Assembly (NCBI GenBank): GCA_016647705.1
Contig: CM028328.1
Span: 43,717,429 to 43,781,428, forward strand
Length of the DNA stretch: 64,000 bases
Origin: Eucommia ulmoides
Taxonomy: Eukaryota > Streptophyta > Magnoliopsida > Garryales > Eucommiaceae
Direction: 5' to 3'
Made by a program: the position numbers and the translations under genes. Shown piece after piece: positions 1 to 11,057 of the stretch (positions are counted from its first letter, which is position 1; each line of letters starts with the position of its first letter). The notes under the pieces are model-generated. The model searched no databases. It worked only from the letters and a program-made list of their open reading frames with translations, and was not told where the DNA came from.

Positions 1-240
1 GATTCTCCACGATTACATTTCGACCCCTTGAATTACATCCCAGCTCTCGGCGTCGTGAGTGATTCTCTACGGCTGCATTCCATCTCCTAAGTCGTATCTC
101 AACTCTCGGCATCGCGAATTATTCACCATGGTTGCATTCCAGCCCCGTAAGTCGTGAATAATTCTCCACCCAACATCCTGACTCTCGGCGTTACAAGTAA
201 CTCTCCATAAGCCTCATCCCAGTGCTCAGCGTCAAGGATG
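1..240. repeat. Degenerate minisatellite, units of about 60 bp
   Basis: About four imperfect units run head to tail. Each starts with a form of GATTCTCCACG and carries a later AGCTCTCGGCGTCG-like block (near 43-56, 101-115, 180-190 and 222-232). The first two units are 60 bp long and the later ones are shortened. No coding frame is evident. The array runs off the left edge of the window, so its true length is unknown. Confidence 0.55.
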
Positions 241-830
241 ACAACCAGACCCTCTCCAGTTTGTACCCAGGGACAGGCTAAGGCATCCACCAAGGGCAGG
301 GCATTAATTGGTTCTGAGGGCCTATAGCCAAGTATCTCTCCCCACCAGTCAACTATTAGTCCGACGTTCTAAAATGGAAGGTGCTCCTGTACGGACTAAA
401 TTGAGATAACCTGAAAAGGTTCTTAAATGAGCTTGACTATGCAGAACTCCCCAATTACCAGCCACGGGGGTCCAACCACCGCGTTGCACCCTTGCGGACC
501 CGAGAGGATCAAGTATCTTGGGAAACCCTCCTCCAAAGTCCACAACAAGATTTTCTTACAATTAACTCGTGTCCGGGACTGGGGGGCTAGTGATCTATGG
601 TCCTGGGCAGAGACGAGCAATTTTCAAAATTTTACAACTCTAAAAACAGGATCAAACAGAAAATCGACTTGGCAAAAATGTCGAGAAAAAGCAGTAGACT
701 CTGAAGTAACCTGTCTATGCTGCTCAAAAGCTTACACGCTCGTGCGCAGAAAAACAGGAATAAGCAAAAAAGAGTCTACAAAATCCTAAATCCTGAAAAA
801 GCGATAGTCCGAGCTCAGTCATCTCCGCCC
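241..830. other. Unassigned stretch with a polypurine-tract-like site
   Basis: A 120-codon open frame on the plus strand (427-789) shows no motif I recognise, and its composition does not look like a conserved protein. At 575-590 there is a purine-rich GGGACTGGGGGGCTAG directly followed by TG. This is how a polypurine tract meets the start of an LTR in many plant Ty3 elements. I infer that this may be the 3' end of a decayed retroelement, but nothing else confirms it. Confidence 0.3.
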
Positions 831-877
831 TCGTTGTGAGGGGTGTCTGGTAGGGCGTAAAATACGCTGCTACTTAC

Positions 878-1600
878 ACTCGCAAGTATATGAGGTTTAA
901 GTTTTAGTATAGTGTGATCGTTAAGATCGGGTTATAGTATCTAGGGATTGGTGTCGTTACTATCGAATACCGTGTTTGTCGTGACCTAACTTTATCTAGG
1001 CGAAAACAAATGTAATTAATTAATTAAACTAATACTAATATAACCTAAATTAACCACACTTGTATCCTAATATGTTTTAGGGTGAAGAATTTCCTAGGGA
1101 TTAACATGTTTACAAATACGTGTTCGATTTCGATTTACTCACGTTTACGGTGTTCAACCTATTTGACAACCTCAGTACGTAAACTCCATCGCTACCTCTC
1201 CCGAGTGTAAGACAGGGGAATACATGATTTCGAGTTAATGAAGAAGTCCCCCTCAACGTCTTAATGACCCTAGGTCATGTGAGTCTCGCCCAGCGTCATT
1301 GATTGCACACAATCCAACTCCCTCCCGGGTTATTGGATTGTCGCGTTGTATTTACCCTATAGACAATCTCCGTTCTAAAACTCCCTCGCCACCTCTCCGA
1401 AGTGTAAGACAAGGGATATAATGCAACTTCGAGCCAACGAAGAAGTCCCCCTCAACGTCTTAACGACCCTAGGTCACGTGAGTCTTGCCCCAACGTCATC
1501 GATTGTCTACGATTCAAACCCTGACCGGGTTATAGAATCGTGGCATTTGTTTACCCTAATCCGAATCTGGGATTTGTCAAAACCCCGTATTCTCCATTTA
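878..1600 (-). mobile_element. LTR fragment related to Athila-lineage LTRs
   Basis: The block CACTCGCAAGTATATGAGG near 878, and the later blocks around CTACCTCTCCCGAGTGTAA, GAAGAAGTCCCCCTCAACG and ACGACCCTAGGTCACGTGAG, match in order the same blocks of the LTRs of the element at 39,699-52,675. It is therefore a diverged LTR in the same (minus) orientation. No internal region, primer site or partner LTR is visible, and both ends are uncertain. It is a fossil fragment. Confidence 0.55.
1184..1572. repeat. 197-bp tandem duplication inside the LTR fragment
   Basis: The unit beginning CTCCATCGCTACCTCTCC at 1184 is repeated from 1381 at an offset of 197 bp. Both units carry GTGTAAGACA, AAGAAGTCCCCCTCAACGTC, ACCCTAGGTCA and the TTTACCCTA end block in the same order. 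The two copies differ at many positions, so the duplication is old. The related LTRs at 39,699 and 51,068 carry this block once. Confidence 0.8.
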
Positions 1601-1682
1601 TCACTCCCTTGGGGTTCACCTCAATTTTCTCTGCGGTGAAGGCCAATTAGTGTTTAGGGCTTATTCACGGTGAACGTGTGTT

Positions 1683-2165
1683 GCCCTGAAAATCGAAAAA
1701 ATTCGGGGGCGCCCTGCTGTGCTACTTGACCCCAGACCCATGCCGTATAGAAGCATATTTCAAATTCGATTCCCAGAAAGGAAAAAAAAAATCAACTCTT
1801 GAAAATTGAAGTCTTTAAAATCGAAGAAATTCGGGGTCCCCCTACCGTGCTACCTGACCCCGGACCCCAACCAAATGGGAGCCTATTTCAGATTGCTCCT
1901 CAAAAAAGAAATTAACTCTTGAAAAAGTGTTGTCTTGAAATCAAAAAAATTCGGGGTCGCCCTACTATGCTACCTGACCCCTGACCCCTGACCCCAACAG
2001 TATGGGAGCTTATTTCAAATTATCTCCTTTAAAAAAGTTCAACTCTTCAAAAATTATTAGCCTGAAATCGAAGAAATTCAGGGTCGCCTTGCCATGCTAC
2101 CTGACCCCAGACCCTGAAAATATAGGAGTCTATCTCAATTTCTCCTTCCAAAAAATTCTAAGTGT
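1683..2165. repeat. Tandem repeat, four units of about 120-128 bp
   Basis: Four units start near 1683, 1811, 1931 and 2060. Each has GAAATCGAAGAAATTCGGGG, then GCTACCTGACCCC with short ACCCC-type sub-repeats, then a GGGAGCCTATTTCA block and an A-rich stretch. There is no shared open frame. Unit divergence is moderate. Confidence 0.8.
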
Positions 2166-2179
2166 TTGAAATGTGCTAG

Positions 2180-2273
2180 TCTCCCTGCTCTTTGCTTCCT
2201 GCTCCCTCCTCCTTGCTCCCTGCTTCTCGTCCTTGCTCCTTGCTGCACATTTAAAATATATATATATATATAT
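2180..2273. repeat. Pyrimidine-rich CTCCTTGCT-type simple repeat and short (AT)n
   Basis: From 2180 to 2245 the plus strand consists of imperfect repeats of CTCCTTGCT/CTCCCTGCTT. These are followed by an (AT)n run at 2256-2273. Low-complexity sequence; no gene. Confidence 0.75.
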
Positions 2274-2459
2274 AAAGACACTACTTTTTGTTAACCTTTA
2301 ATTTTGAAATTGACAAGGGTAGTGCTTAGTTGGACCCCACAATAAAAAAAGGATCAAGATAAGATATTTTTCTTTGGGTTCATGATCTATGACAAGATAA
2401 GCCATGTAAGGCCCTTCAAAGGTTCCACTTAACTTTAATGGATTTTGACACTTTGTACC

Positions 2460-3480
2460 CCTAAAGTTTGGCATATATAAATGTTTCGAGTCTCTAGGAC
2501 ACTCGTTTCAGCCATAAATTAATATCCCTGACCGCCTCGCTTCTCTCGCGGCACAAGGCTAGGGAGGCAACTGATGAGGATATTTTTGGGCACCTCTGAG
2601 TCAGCACTTGGGATCCAGTTACGTGTCAACCCTCGCAATGACAGGGGTGCATTTCGGAATCTACAACGCCACGCTGGACCATACACCGACTATGGCTCCA
2701 CCTTGGAATCTCATTTGCACCCAAGGAGGAGCGAGGAGCCCCACAAGGACATGCCGCCATGAGCTCTGCGCCGTGCCCTAGGCGATCAATTTCAGGGACT
2801 TAGCCATTCATCTCGACCGACTCCCTTTTTTACCTTGTTTCTTCTCTAGGACTTCACAGATCTCCGCTCTCCTCCATTAGCTCACCGCCACAGGCCTGAC
2901 AAAGGCCCGCGGGCTTCGCCAAATGGGCCTAAAAGCCCAAGCCCAACGATTATCTTCTAAACGCTCCAGATTATCAGCTAAACATAGTGTTTTGACTAAT
3001 TAACCGTGTTTAGGCCCGACTAATCATCTCCACTGCCTTTATATATCAGGGGCTATGTAAGCCCGCGGGACGCTTTAATGCTTTACATTACGCACGAGTT
3101 CATTTGTTTACTTGCTATATTCTGTACATTTTCTCTCTGAGCACTGATTACCACGCCGGAGGGATTTCACAAGAACAAATTCCGGTCTGAGCCTTTTGCA
3201 GGTACACCCCCTGGGGAACATGACCTTGGACATAGCAGCTCAGTCCTCCCAAGACCAAGGACAGCTCACTTGAGGACTTTTCAACACAAGACTCCACCTC
3301 ACCAAGAGAACTCACCCGTCATCCGATTGGACCGTACTCGAGGTTAGGGAGCAGGACCTCGAACACAACAGTTCAATTCTCTCAGGACCCAAGACAGCTC
3401 ACTCAAGAAATTTTCAACACACGACTCCACCTCACCAAAAAAACTCACTCGTTATCCGACTGGATCAAACTCGAAGTGTG
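2460..3480 (+). mobile_element. Possible LTR-like fragment with core promoter
   Basis: This GC-richer stretch has a TATA-like CTTTATATATC near 3036-3046. About 150 bp later comes a block GCCGGAGGGATTTCACAAG...TTTTGCAGGTAC that resembles the R/U5 end of several plant Ty3-type LTRs; that resemblance is from memory and was not searched. No clear terminal TG/CA pair, primer site or partner LTR is seen. A short open frame at 2574-2762 has no recognisable content. An alternative is an unrelated, formerly transcribed repeat. Confidence 0.35.
3218..3477. repeat. 133-bp tandem duplication
   Basis: The unit at 3218-3350 is repeated at 3351-3477 at an offset of 133 bp. Both contain GACAGCTCACT, TTTTCAACACA, GACTCCACCTCACCAA and TCATCCGATTGGA-like blocks in order. 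It lies at the downstream end of the LTR-like fragment. Confidence 0.8.
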
Positions 3481-3489
3481 TGTCAGTTT

Positions 3490-4110
3490 TGCACACTAAC
3501 AAAAATCAAGGATGTAAATGTTAATTGAATCATTTTTCAATAGAATTTAATATTTATAATGAAAATCAAGAATTTTTTATAGCATAATTTTTTGATAGAA
3601 TTTAGTTTTTGAATTTCGACCATCAAATTTATTGATTACACGGTTTGAAAATCCACACGTGACAAATTGGTGACTAAACAACCGCATGAAGTAAAATACT
3701 ACAAGGTCGAACTATAGGGGCAAAATGCTAAAATTTTGAGTAGGACAAAATTTAGGTCGAAACTTAGAAAACATGGGTTAAAATTGGCATGGTTATGGCC
3801 TTCCAAATTTTTGCGGCTACTGAGCAAAATTTTCTTGGGTCGTTAGACAATTCAAGCTTCAAGACTTGTGTCGTGTTATGTGGTCCGTCCACGACCTAAA
3901 TGAGAATGAGTCTTCGTAAACTCACACCCGCGAATCACGGCAAAGAAATAAACTTCATTTGGTTTGTCTAAAAGCATTAGAGTTGGGAATTATTTTCCCA
4001 ATAATTTGAAATAAGGGGTTCTATTCAATATTTTATTTTATTTTTATTCTAAAGTAATTTATTTTTTTAAACAAAATTATGAAAATTAATAATAATAGAA
4101 TAAATAATTA
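3490..4110. repeat. Dispersed non-coding repeat, copy 1 (part Y)
   Basis: This segment aligns along its length with 14,870-15,370, roughly 85% identical by eye. Shared landmarks include TTGATTACAC, CCACACGTGACAAATTGGTGA, GGGTCGTTAGACAATTCAAG, CCACGACCTAAATGAGAATG and GGGAATTATTTTCCCAATAA. No open frame of note. The family is not recognised. The following 4111-4529 is AT-rich with no feature I can name. Confidence 0.75.
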
Positions 4111-4529
4111 GTTAGTGTTAACTCAAGAATTAAAAAGTTACTTATAAGGACCAGAAGAAAAAGATAAAAAAGGACTAACATTTAATATTTTCCAACTAAA
4201 TTCTGAAGTGATAAAATGATCTAAATAGCCAAATTTTGTACACTTCATTTAGTACTTTTTTTTTTTTTTTAAATTAAAAAAAAAATGAACTAAATCATTC
4301 TGAAAATAAATTTGTTATGTTCCAAAAAAATTATTTTAAGCGATCACAATACCTTTCATAGACAAATTGTTTATGTTTTATTTAATTTATTCTACCACAA
4401 GTTTACTTCGAATCTAAAAATAAATTAGAACAAAAACATTCGGAAAACAATTCTGTTGTGTTCTCAAATTTTTTTTTTTGAAAAATACAAGCTTTACATA
4501 AATAATTGTTTTATTTCTATATTTTATCC

Positions 4530-4860
4530 CCTTATAATTTGGCTATATAATATTTTGATCATCAACTTTTCCCGCACGATTTTGCAAAATATGCAATGGT
4601 TAAATTCTTGACAAAAATAAGTAAAAATTAAACTTATTCTTTATACTACTTTTTATTTTTCTATTTTTTCTTCTTTTTTTTTTCTCTATTTTTTCCGTTT
4701 TGCTTTATTTATCTAATTGTTATTAAATTAATAAAAATTAAAAAAAAAATATATTTAAAAAAAATATTTAGAATGAAAACCAAGGGTATAAATGTTAATA
4801 GAATCATTTTTGGACAGAATTTTAGTTTTTGAATTTCGACTATGAAATTTAACGAAAATA
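4530..4860. repeat. Dispersed non-coding repeat, copy 1 (part X)
   Basis: This matches 14,570-14,910; shared landmarks are CACGATTTTGCAAAATATGC, TCTTGACAAAAATAA and GAAAACCAAGGGTATAAATG. Its last 80 bp are themselves a second copy of the beginning of part Y at 3490. The local arrangement is therefore Y, spacer, X, start of Y, a partial tandem with a spacing of about 1.28 kb. Confidence 0.7.
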
Positions 4861-5230
4861 ATTAACCGTCATAGCTGCTAAAGCCTGTTTTTATTGTATT
4901 GCCACTTATATTTGTCTTGGTTATACACACACATATATTTACGGGGAGAGAGAAATACGATAAGAAAATAAGAAAAAATATTCGACGACGGTGGTGGGAG
5001 AAAAAAGAGTAAGGGTGGAGGAAGGAAGAAAAAAAAGGGAACAAATGCACTTATTTCCCTTATAATTTCATATTTTAAAATAAAAATTGTTAAGGGCCAT
5101 TTTTTAAAATTAAATATGCAATTTAGTGTATTTTTCCACGATTCTCATGCAAAATTGTGCTTGTGTCTTAATTTTCATCAAAATTACGAAAACAATTCAA
5201 TTTTAACTTTAATTCAAGGCATATAAAGAT
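4861..5230. other. AT-rich DNA without recognised features
   Basis: This contains a purine-rich patch at 4940-5040 and mixed AT-rich sequence. The open frame on the minus strand across 4862-5050 is a composition artefact of that patch. I see nothing else here. Confidence 0.5.
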
Positions 5231-5233
5231 TAA

Positions 5234-5945
5234 GGGCTTATTTAATAACAATTTAATTTTTAAGTGCTAAAAATTTAAGTGCTGAAAATTAAGTGTTGAA
5301 ATTTTAAGTGCTGAAAATTTAAGAAGGTTGTTTGATAAAATTGTGCTAAAAATTTAAGTGTTGAATTTTTTTTATTTGTTCGATAAGTACAAAATTTGTA
5401 TGTTGAAAATTGTTTAATTTACATAATTACTTTTAAATGAAGATAATGTGAAAAAAAAAAAAAAAAAAAAAAATTGAGAACAAAACAATAAAATCAGGGT
5501 GTCATTTTAAAAAAAAAATTATATTAAAATTAAAAATAGAAATTAACCCAAAAATATGTAAATATTATATATTTTTTTTATATATAATTTGATTGCTTAA
5601 ATTAAATTATAACAATAATTTAAATATAAAATAAAATTAAAACCATAAAATAATTCAAAATTAATTCAATTCTCATTAATCCTAATTTTAATTAAACCCT
5701 AATAGGGAATCAAGGGTAAAATAGTTAAAACATAATTTTTTTTTAAGTGGAAAATAATGGAATGTATTAAGTAAAATGAAATAAGTGAAGGAATTTTGAC
5801 TTAATTTTTTACTCATATTTTGACTTAATTTTTAACTTAACTTAATTAATTAAGTAATATTAATTATATTTATTAAACAAATTTAATTAATTAAGTACTT
5901 AATATAATCGGTTTTAATCACTTAATTTTTTTATCTAACATGCCC
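5234..5945. mobile_element. MITE 1, PIF/Harbinger-type (TAA target duplication)
   Basis: It is bounded by TAA at 5231-5233 and at 5946-5948. The left end GGGCTTATTTAATAA and the reverse complement of the right end GGGCATGTTAGATAA form an imperfect terminal inverted repeat. The interior is AT-rich, with short AAGTGCTGAAAATTT repeats near 5268-5325 and A/T runs. There is no coding capacity, as expected for a MITE. A TAA/TTA duplication is the hallmark of PIF/Harbinger insertions; the assignment rests on that and on the terminal repeats. Confidence 0.6.
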
Positions 5946-5948
5946 TAA

Positions 5949-7113
5949 CGGCATGTTTGGTTGGACGGAATGGAATGAGGGTGAAATGGAATGGAAGAAG
6001 TAATGGAATGAGAGAAGGAATGGAATAGAATTGTGAATGGAATCATTATTCTATTCTCTTATTTGGTTGGTATGGAATGAAATAAAGAATGGAATAGTGA
6101 AATATAGTAAAATTTATATTTTGCCCATATAAAATTATTATTCCATTCTCTTCTTGGTTGGTTATAATAAAATTTTATTATATTTTACTATTCTATTCCT
6201 TTCTTCATTTTATTATATTTCACTATTCAACTCAATTTTAAATTTTTGTTCTTTAATATTTATTTTTGTTCTCAATTTTCAGTTTCTATTCTTTAATTTT
6301 TGTTTTTGTTCTCAATTTTTAATTTCTTTTTCAATTTTCCGTTCTCTAATTTTCTATTTTTTGTTCTCAATTTTCAGTTTATGTTCTCAATTTTTTGTTT
6401 TTGTTCTCAATTTTCTGTTTTTATTCTCAATTTTTGGCTTCCGTTCTCAATTTTTTATTATCTAATTTTATATTTTTGTTCTCAATTTTCTGTTTCTATT
6501 ATCTACTTTTATGTTTTTGTCCTCAATTTTCTATTTCTATTCTCTACTTTTATGTTTTTGTTTTCAATTTTCAGTTTTCGTTCTCAATTTTTCGTTCTCT
6601 AATTTTATATTTTTGTTCTCAATTTTCAGTTTATGTTCTCAATTTTCTGTTTTTGTTCTCAATTTTCTGTTTTTGTTCTCAATTTTTAGTTTATGTTCTC
6701 AATTTCCTGTTATCTAATTTTCTGTTTTTGTTCTCAATTTTCGGTTTATGTTCTCAATTTTCTGTTTCTATTCTCAATTTTCAGTTTTTGTTCTCAATTT
6801 TCTAGTTCTGTTCTCAATTTTCTATTTTTATTCCCAACTTTCTATTATCTAATTTTAATTTATGTTCTCTCATTTCTATTTTTATTCTCAATTTTCAAGA
6901 GTTTAATTACAAGAGCTATCATGTAATTTAAGATATTGATTCCATTGGGTTGGAATTCTATTCCACCCCATTTCAAATGGAATCTCATTCCATCCAATTT
7001 CATTCCAATAAAATCACAAAAGTGATTCCATTGGAGAACCAAATAACGGAATAGGAATCGAGGGCGGAATGTGATTCCATTCCGCCCTCGATTCCATCCA
7101 ACCAAACATGCCG
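5949..7113. mobile_element. MITE 2, PIF/Harbinger-type, with internal minisatellite
   Basis: The left end begins CGGCATGTTTGGTTGGACGG, and the reverse complement of the right end begins CGGCATGTTTGGTTGGATGG. These are terminal inverted repeats with one mismatch in 20, and GGAATGGAATG-type sequence continues inward on both sides. TAA flanks it at 5946-5948 and 7114-7116. At 1,165 bp it is long for a MITE because a minisatellite fills 6235-6895. The long frames inside it are repeat translations, not genes. Confidence 0.85.
6235..6895. repeat. 20-bp minisatellite inside MITE 2
   Basis: About 30 imperfect units of TTTTTGTTCTCAATTTTCTG run in one orientation, with some units cut to TTATCTAATTT variants. 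Because 20 is not a multiple of three, all three plus frames give repetitive Phe/Leu/Cys/Ser-rich open frames, which explains the many overlapping ORFs here. They are not proteins. Confidence 0.9.
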
Positions 7114-7116
7114 TAA

Positions 7117-8354
7117 GGTGACGTTTGGTACGCGGGATTCAGGATGGGATTGGAATGACCACTGGAATAGTCATTCCATTCCTATGTTTGGTTGGTGGGA
7201 TTGATTTTCATTCCCATTCTTAAGTAATGACTAATCCCACAATTCTTGGGATTAGTCAATCCCAAGTGAAATGAGGTATTAGGTAATCCCGAGATTGCCT
7301 AATTCCAAATGAAATGAAGTATTAGGTAAGAAGAATGATCTATACTTGTATTTTCGTATTTTTCATAATAGGAAATAAAATTCTGGGAACAAAAACAAAA
7401 ATATTGTGGTATTACTTTTATATTTTTGTTCTCAGAAAACATGGAACGAAAACAAAAAAATGGGAACAAAATCTAGGAATAAAAACAAAAATAGAAATCT
7501 GGGAACAAAACAAAAACAGAAATATGGGAACAAAAATAAAAACAGAAATCTGGGAACAAAAACAGAAATCGGGAACAAAAACTGAAATATGATAACAAAA
7601 ACAGAAATCGAAATATGGGAACAAAATCTAGGAACAAAAACAAAAACAGAAATTTGGGAACAAAACAAAAATAGAAATATGGGAACAAAAAGAAAACTGG
7701 GAACAAAAGAAAAACAAAAATATGGGAACAAAAATAGAAATCTGGGAACAAAACAAAAACAAAAACAGAAGCCGAGAAGAAAAACATAAATATGAGAACA
7801 AAAACAGAAATCTGGGAACAAAACAAAAACAGAAATCTGGGAACAAAAACAGAAATATGTTCCTAGATTTTGGTTTTTTTTTTTTGTTCCCAGATTTTTT
7901 ATTTTTGTTCCCAGATTTCTGTTTTTGTTCTCATATTTCTATTTTTCTTCCCGATTTCTGTTTTTGTTCCCAGATTTCTGTTTTTGTTTTTGTTCTCATA
8001 TTTCTGTTTTTGTTTTTGTTCCTAGATTTTGTTCCCATTTTTTTTGTTTTCGTTCCATGTTTCTGTTTTTGTTTTTATTCCCAAATTTCCGCTTTTGTTA
8101 TCAGATTTCTGTTTTTGTTTTTATTCCCAAATTTTGTTCCCATATTTATATTTTTATCGGTCATTCTAATATCATGTTTAATGTATTTTGAAACTAAACG
8201 TAAGAATGGTAATGCCCATTTCAATACCATGTTTAATCCCGTTTATCACCAAACATAGAAATGACAATGGTCATTCCATTCCAATACCACATTCATTCCA
8301 ATACCACACTCATTCTATTACATTCCATTCCATTCCAGCGTACCAAACGTAGCG
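7117..8354. mobile_element. MITE 3, PIF/Harbinger-type, with palindromic minisatellite
   Basis: The left end GGTGACGTTTGGTACGCGGG and the reverse complement of the right end CGCTACGTTTGGTACGCTGG share a 13-bp perfect core, ACGTTTGGTACGC. TAA flanks it at 7114-7116 (shared with MITE 2) and 8355-8357. Inward of the ends both sides carry GGAATGGAATG-like sequence. The middle is a 20-bp minisatellite present in both orientations. No transposase is encoded. Confidence 0.8.
7440..8150. repeat. Inverted minisatellite arms (20-bp unit) inside MITE 3
   Basis: From 7440 to about 7858 the unit reads GGGAACAAAAACAGAAATCT. From about 7859 to 8150 it reads as the reverse complement, AGATTTCTGTTTTTGTTCCC. 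The two arms meet at a short centre near 7855-7875 and could form a hairpin several hundred bases long. Open frames on both strands here are repeat translations. Confidence 0.9.
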
Positions 8355-8357
8355 TAA

Positions 8358-10622
8358 GTGTTTAATATGTACGGACGACGGCAACTCTCTCTCCTTACTC
8401 TCGATCTTTGTCTCCAAAATTAAGCAGTGGGGGTTTGGGTTGGTGTTTTGCCTTGAACACCGACGATGCGATCTTAATCGGGCGAGTATTGTGAGTCAAA
8501 ATCATAACCAGATCATATGATTTGTCCTGTAGCAATCAGGGGGCGAATGAATCAAAGCTACTGAGTCAGAGACAATTATTTGAACTAACCTTTTTCTCTG
8601 CTTGGGGAACATTCATAGTTTATTGATATCTCTGGTTCATGCCATCTTAGTGCTCTTGAGTTTTGTGGAGGAGTTGTTTCTCTGGATCTAATTCCTCCAT
8701 CTAATCATTACGGGTAGTAAAAATTTGAATTGAAAGAGGAATTATGAAACGTTGAATGAACAATTAGTGTCAATTTTTATGAATTAGATCCTAGAGAAGA
8801 TGGGTAGGAGAGGCCCAAAATTTATGTTTTAATGGCATGGGGTGGTGCGTGATGTCCGTATCCCAAAGTAGAGAAAAGTTAGAACAAAACCAAAGTATGG
8901 ATTTGTTTGATTTTCTACTTTGGCCAATGACTTGACCACTATTAGAATTCTCAATGGAATTAGGGTGAAGAATAAAGTGATTCACATTTATTTGGATTCT
9001 TCTAGCAAGATGTCTCGGGCATTCAGTGTGAAATTAGGAAAGCGGATTAAAGAAGAAAAAGGCGGTTTAGGGACTACTAGCTGTAAACCCATTGTTTCTT
9101 CTCCCACTTCCGAGCCTGTTCTTACCATGATAGGGTGTGAGCTCTGGATTCATTAAACCTGCTTCCTCAAATCTTGTGAATTTGTCTGTAATTCGATCGC
9201 CTAATGATCTTGCTAATAGTGAGTTCTCTACTTCTAATCGGAATATGATATATAGATCAAATTAATGTTGCATAGAGTCGAAAAGTTGATGGAATATGGA
9301 AAAATCTTAGGTTTGTCCATGCGTACGGATAAATTGGAATTTAGAGATATGATTGTGAATCTAATTCTTAGGGAATGGAACGCAGTGGGGTCAAGTGGTG
9401 TTGAAGGTGTACTACCTATAGATTTTGGTAAAGGTTTGGAACAAGTGGGTGTAATGAACCTCACTTCAAATGGTGATTAAACTCAAGAGTAGTGATAGAA
9501 ACTTCTCACAATATTCATCTCGAAGAGAATCGATTAAACGATAAAGATGGTTGTCTCGACACAAAAGAGGGTGAGCTTGTCGCGGAGTAATTTTTCCAAA
9601 GCAAATTAAATGAACCAATTTGTAAAAGTGATAGTGATTTTAAAAAACAAGAATGGTCATTCACAAATGATTCAAAAGGTAGTGGTGAAATGTGAACAAA
9701 ATTGAGGAGATTTTCTTCAAAACCAATAACAAACGTTGTATGCGTTTTAAAAAAAAAACTTTTCACAATACCTAAAAGGAAAGGAAACAAGAAGTCATTA
9801 GCAATTTGAGTATATTAGGATTAGCTCAAACCCGGAAAAAGAAGGTGTTGAGGACCTTGGTCCAAGATTTCTATTGTACGTAATTACAAGTTGGTTTTCC
9901 CAATGTCATATTATGACTTCTCAATGGATAAGTTAGTAATTGGTGTGGATATCCTAGACATTGTGAAAAGCTGGAGAGTTAGTTGGAGTAATTGAATCTA
10001 GTGAGATTATGGTGCCGGTGAGATGTATTCCAAGTGTTCCATTGTAATTATTTTTTTTAAGAACATTTACCTTTTTTTTTTTTTTTTTTTTTAATTCCAG
10101 TGGAGTGCGGTGGGACACCCATTGTGTCTTGGAATTTGATAGAATAGAGGGTTTGCAAGAGTTATCGTGCGAAGTTTCCCTACTCAAACCTTTGCTGAAA
10201 TTTGAAAGAGCAATTACTACAGTTTGGCCCCGGAGTTTGATTTCATTCTCTTAAAGAACTTGAGCTCTAATGATGGAATTTGCCTTCCCAAAAACGATTG
10301 ATTGATCCTAGCAATCGGAATTCTCTCTCTCGGTATCGCCTCTTAAGGCGGGTTAGTTTTAGCTTCTTTTTTTTTTTTTTTTTTTTTTTTTGTAATTGTA
10401 TTTATGGTTCATAGTTATCATGGTATTTCTTGAGATCTTTTGTATTTTCGAATTGAGCCTCAAGATACCTAATATGTGCTTTGAGGTTCCTTGTTAGGGA
10501 AGAGGGGTTCCTGACTAAAACGATTTTGTGGTGGTGTTTGCGGGGGTCTTGCATGCTACATAGTAATTTTCTTATTATGTAATACGGGAGACCTTTCCCA
10601 TTATTAATATATGACCATTTAC
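8358..10622. other. No gene recognised; possibly decayed coding DNA
   Basis: Codon-like composition appears in short frames at 8920-9156 and 9265-9480 on the plus strand, but neither resembles a family I know and no frame can be extended. Homopolymer T tracts lie at about 10,070-10,092 and 10,369-10,391. An old non-LTR element or pseudogene is possible but unproven. Confidence 0.3.
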
Positions 10623-11057
10623 TTTGAAAAAAATGTGTTTAATTTGAAAATATAAAGAGTAATGTTAAACCAGATCTAAGCATAATATGATAAACTGACA
10701 AGTGCAATCGACAAATTAGGAGAGACTAAAAATCAATCTTCATCAATAGGATTTACCAAGTTCATACCACTTTCCCATCCAACTTAGGATGCAAGTATGA
10801 AACTTACCCGTCGTAAACATGAGCCCTATAGATTGGAAGCTACATTGTTGTCCCATGAGGTTTTGAAAGAGCCTCGACCTAGCACGAAAGTCCTAAGACG
10901 TTAGATATATGTGTGTAATTATTATCGATAATATATATAATTATTATGGATTATAACGTATCTATTATACAATACAATTGGTTACTTTTTGCATTACATT
11001 TTTTTTTCATTACCATTTTGCAGTCCAAATATTAACATCATCTTGTTTCTCCCCCTC

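Noticed and set aside
427-789. A 120-codon plus-strand frame that could be a small gene
   Set aside because: No motif, no promoter or splice context, and it crosses a polypurine-tract-like site within decayed repeat DNA. Kept only as an unassigned stretch.
6154-8258. Many overlapping open frames of 60-178 codons on both strands, rich in Phe, Leu, Cys or in Thr, Lys, Glu
   Set aside because: They are translations of a 20-bp minisatellite whose period keeps several frames open. All frames share the same repeat, so none is a gene.
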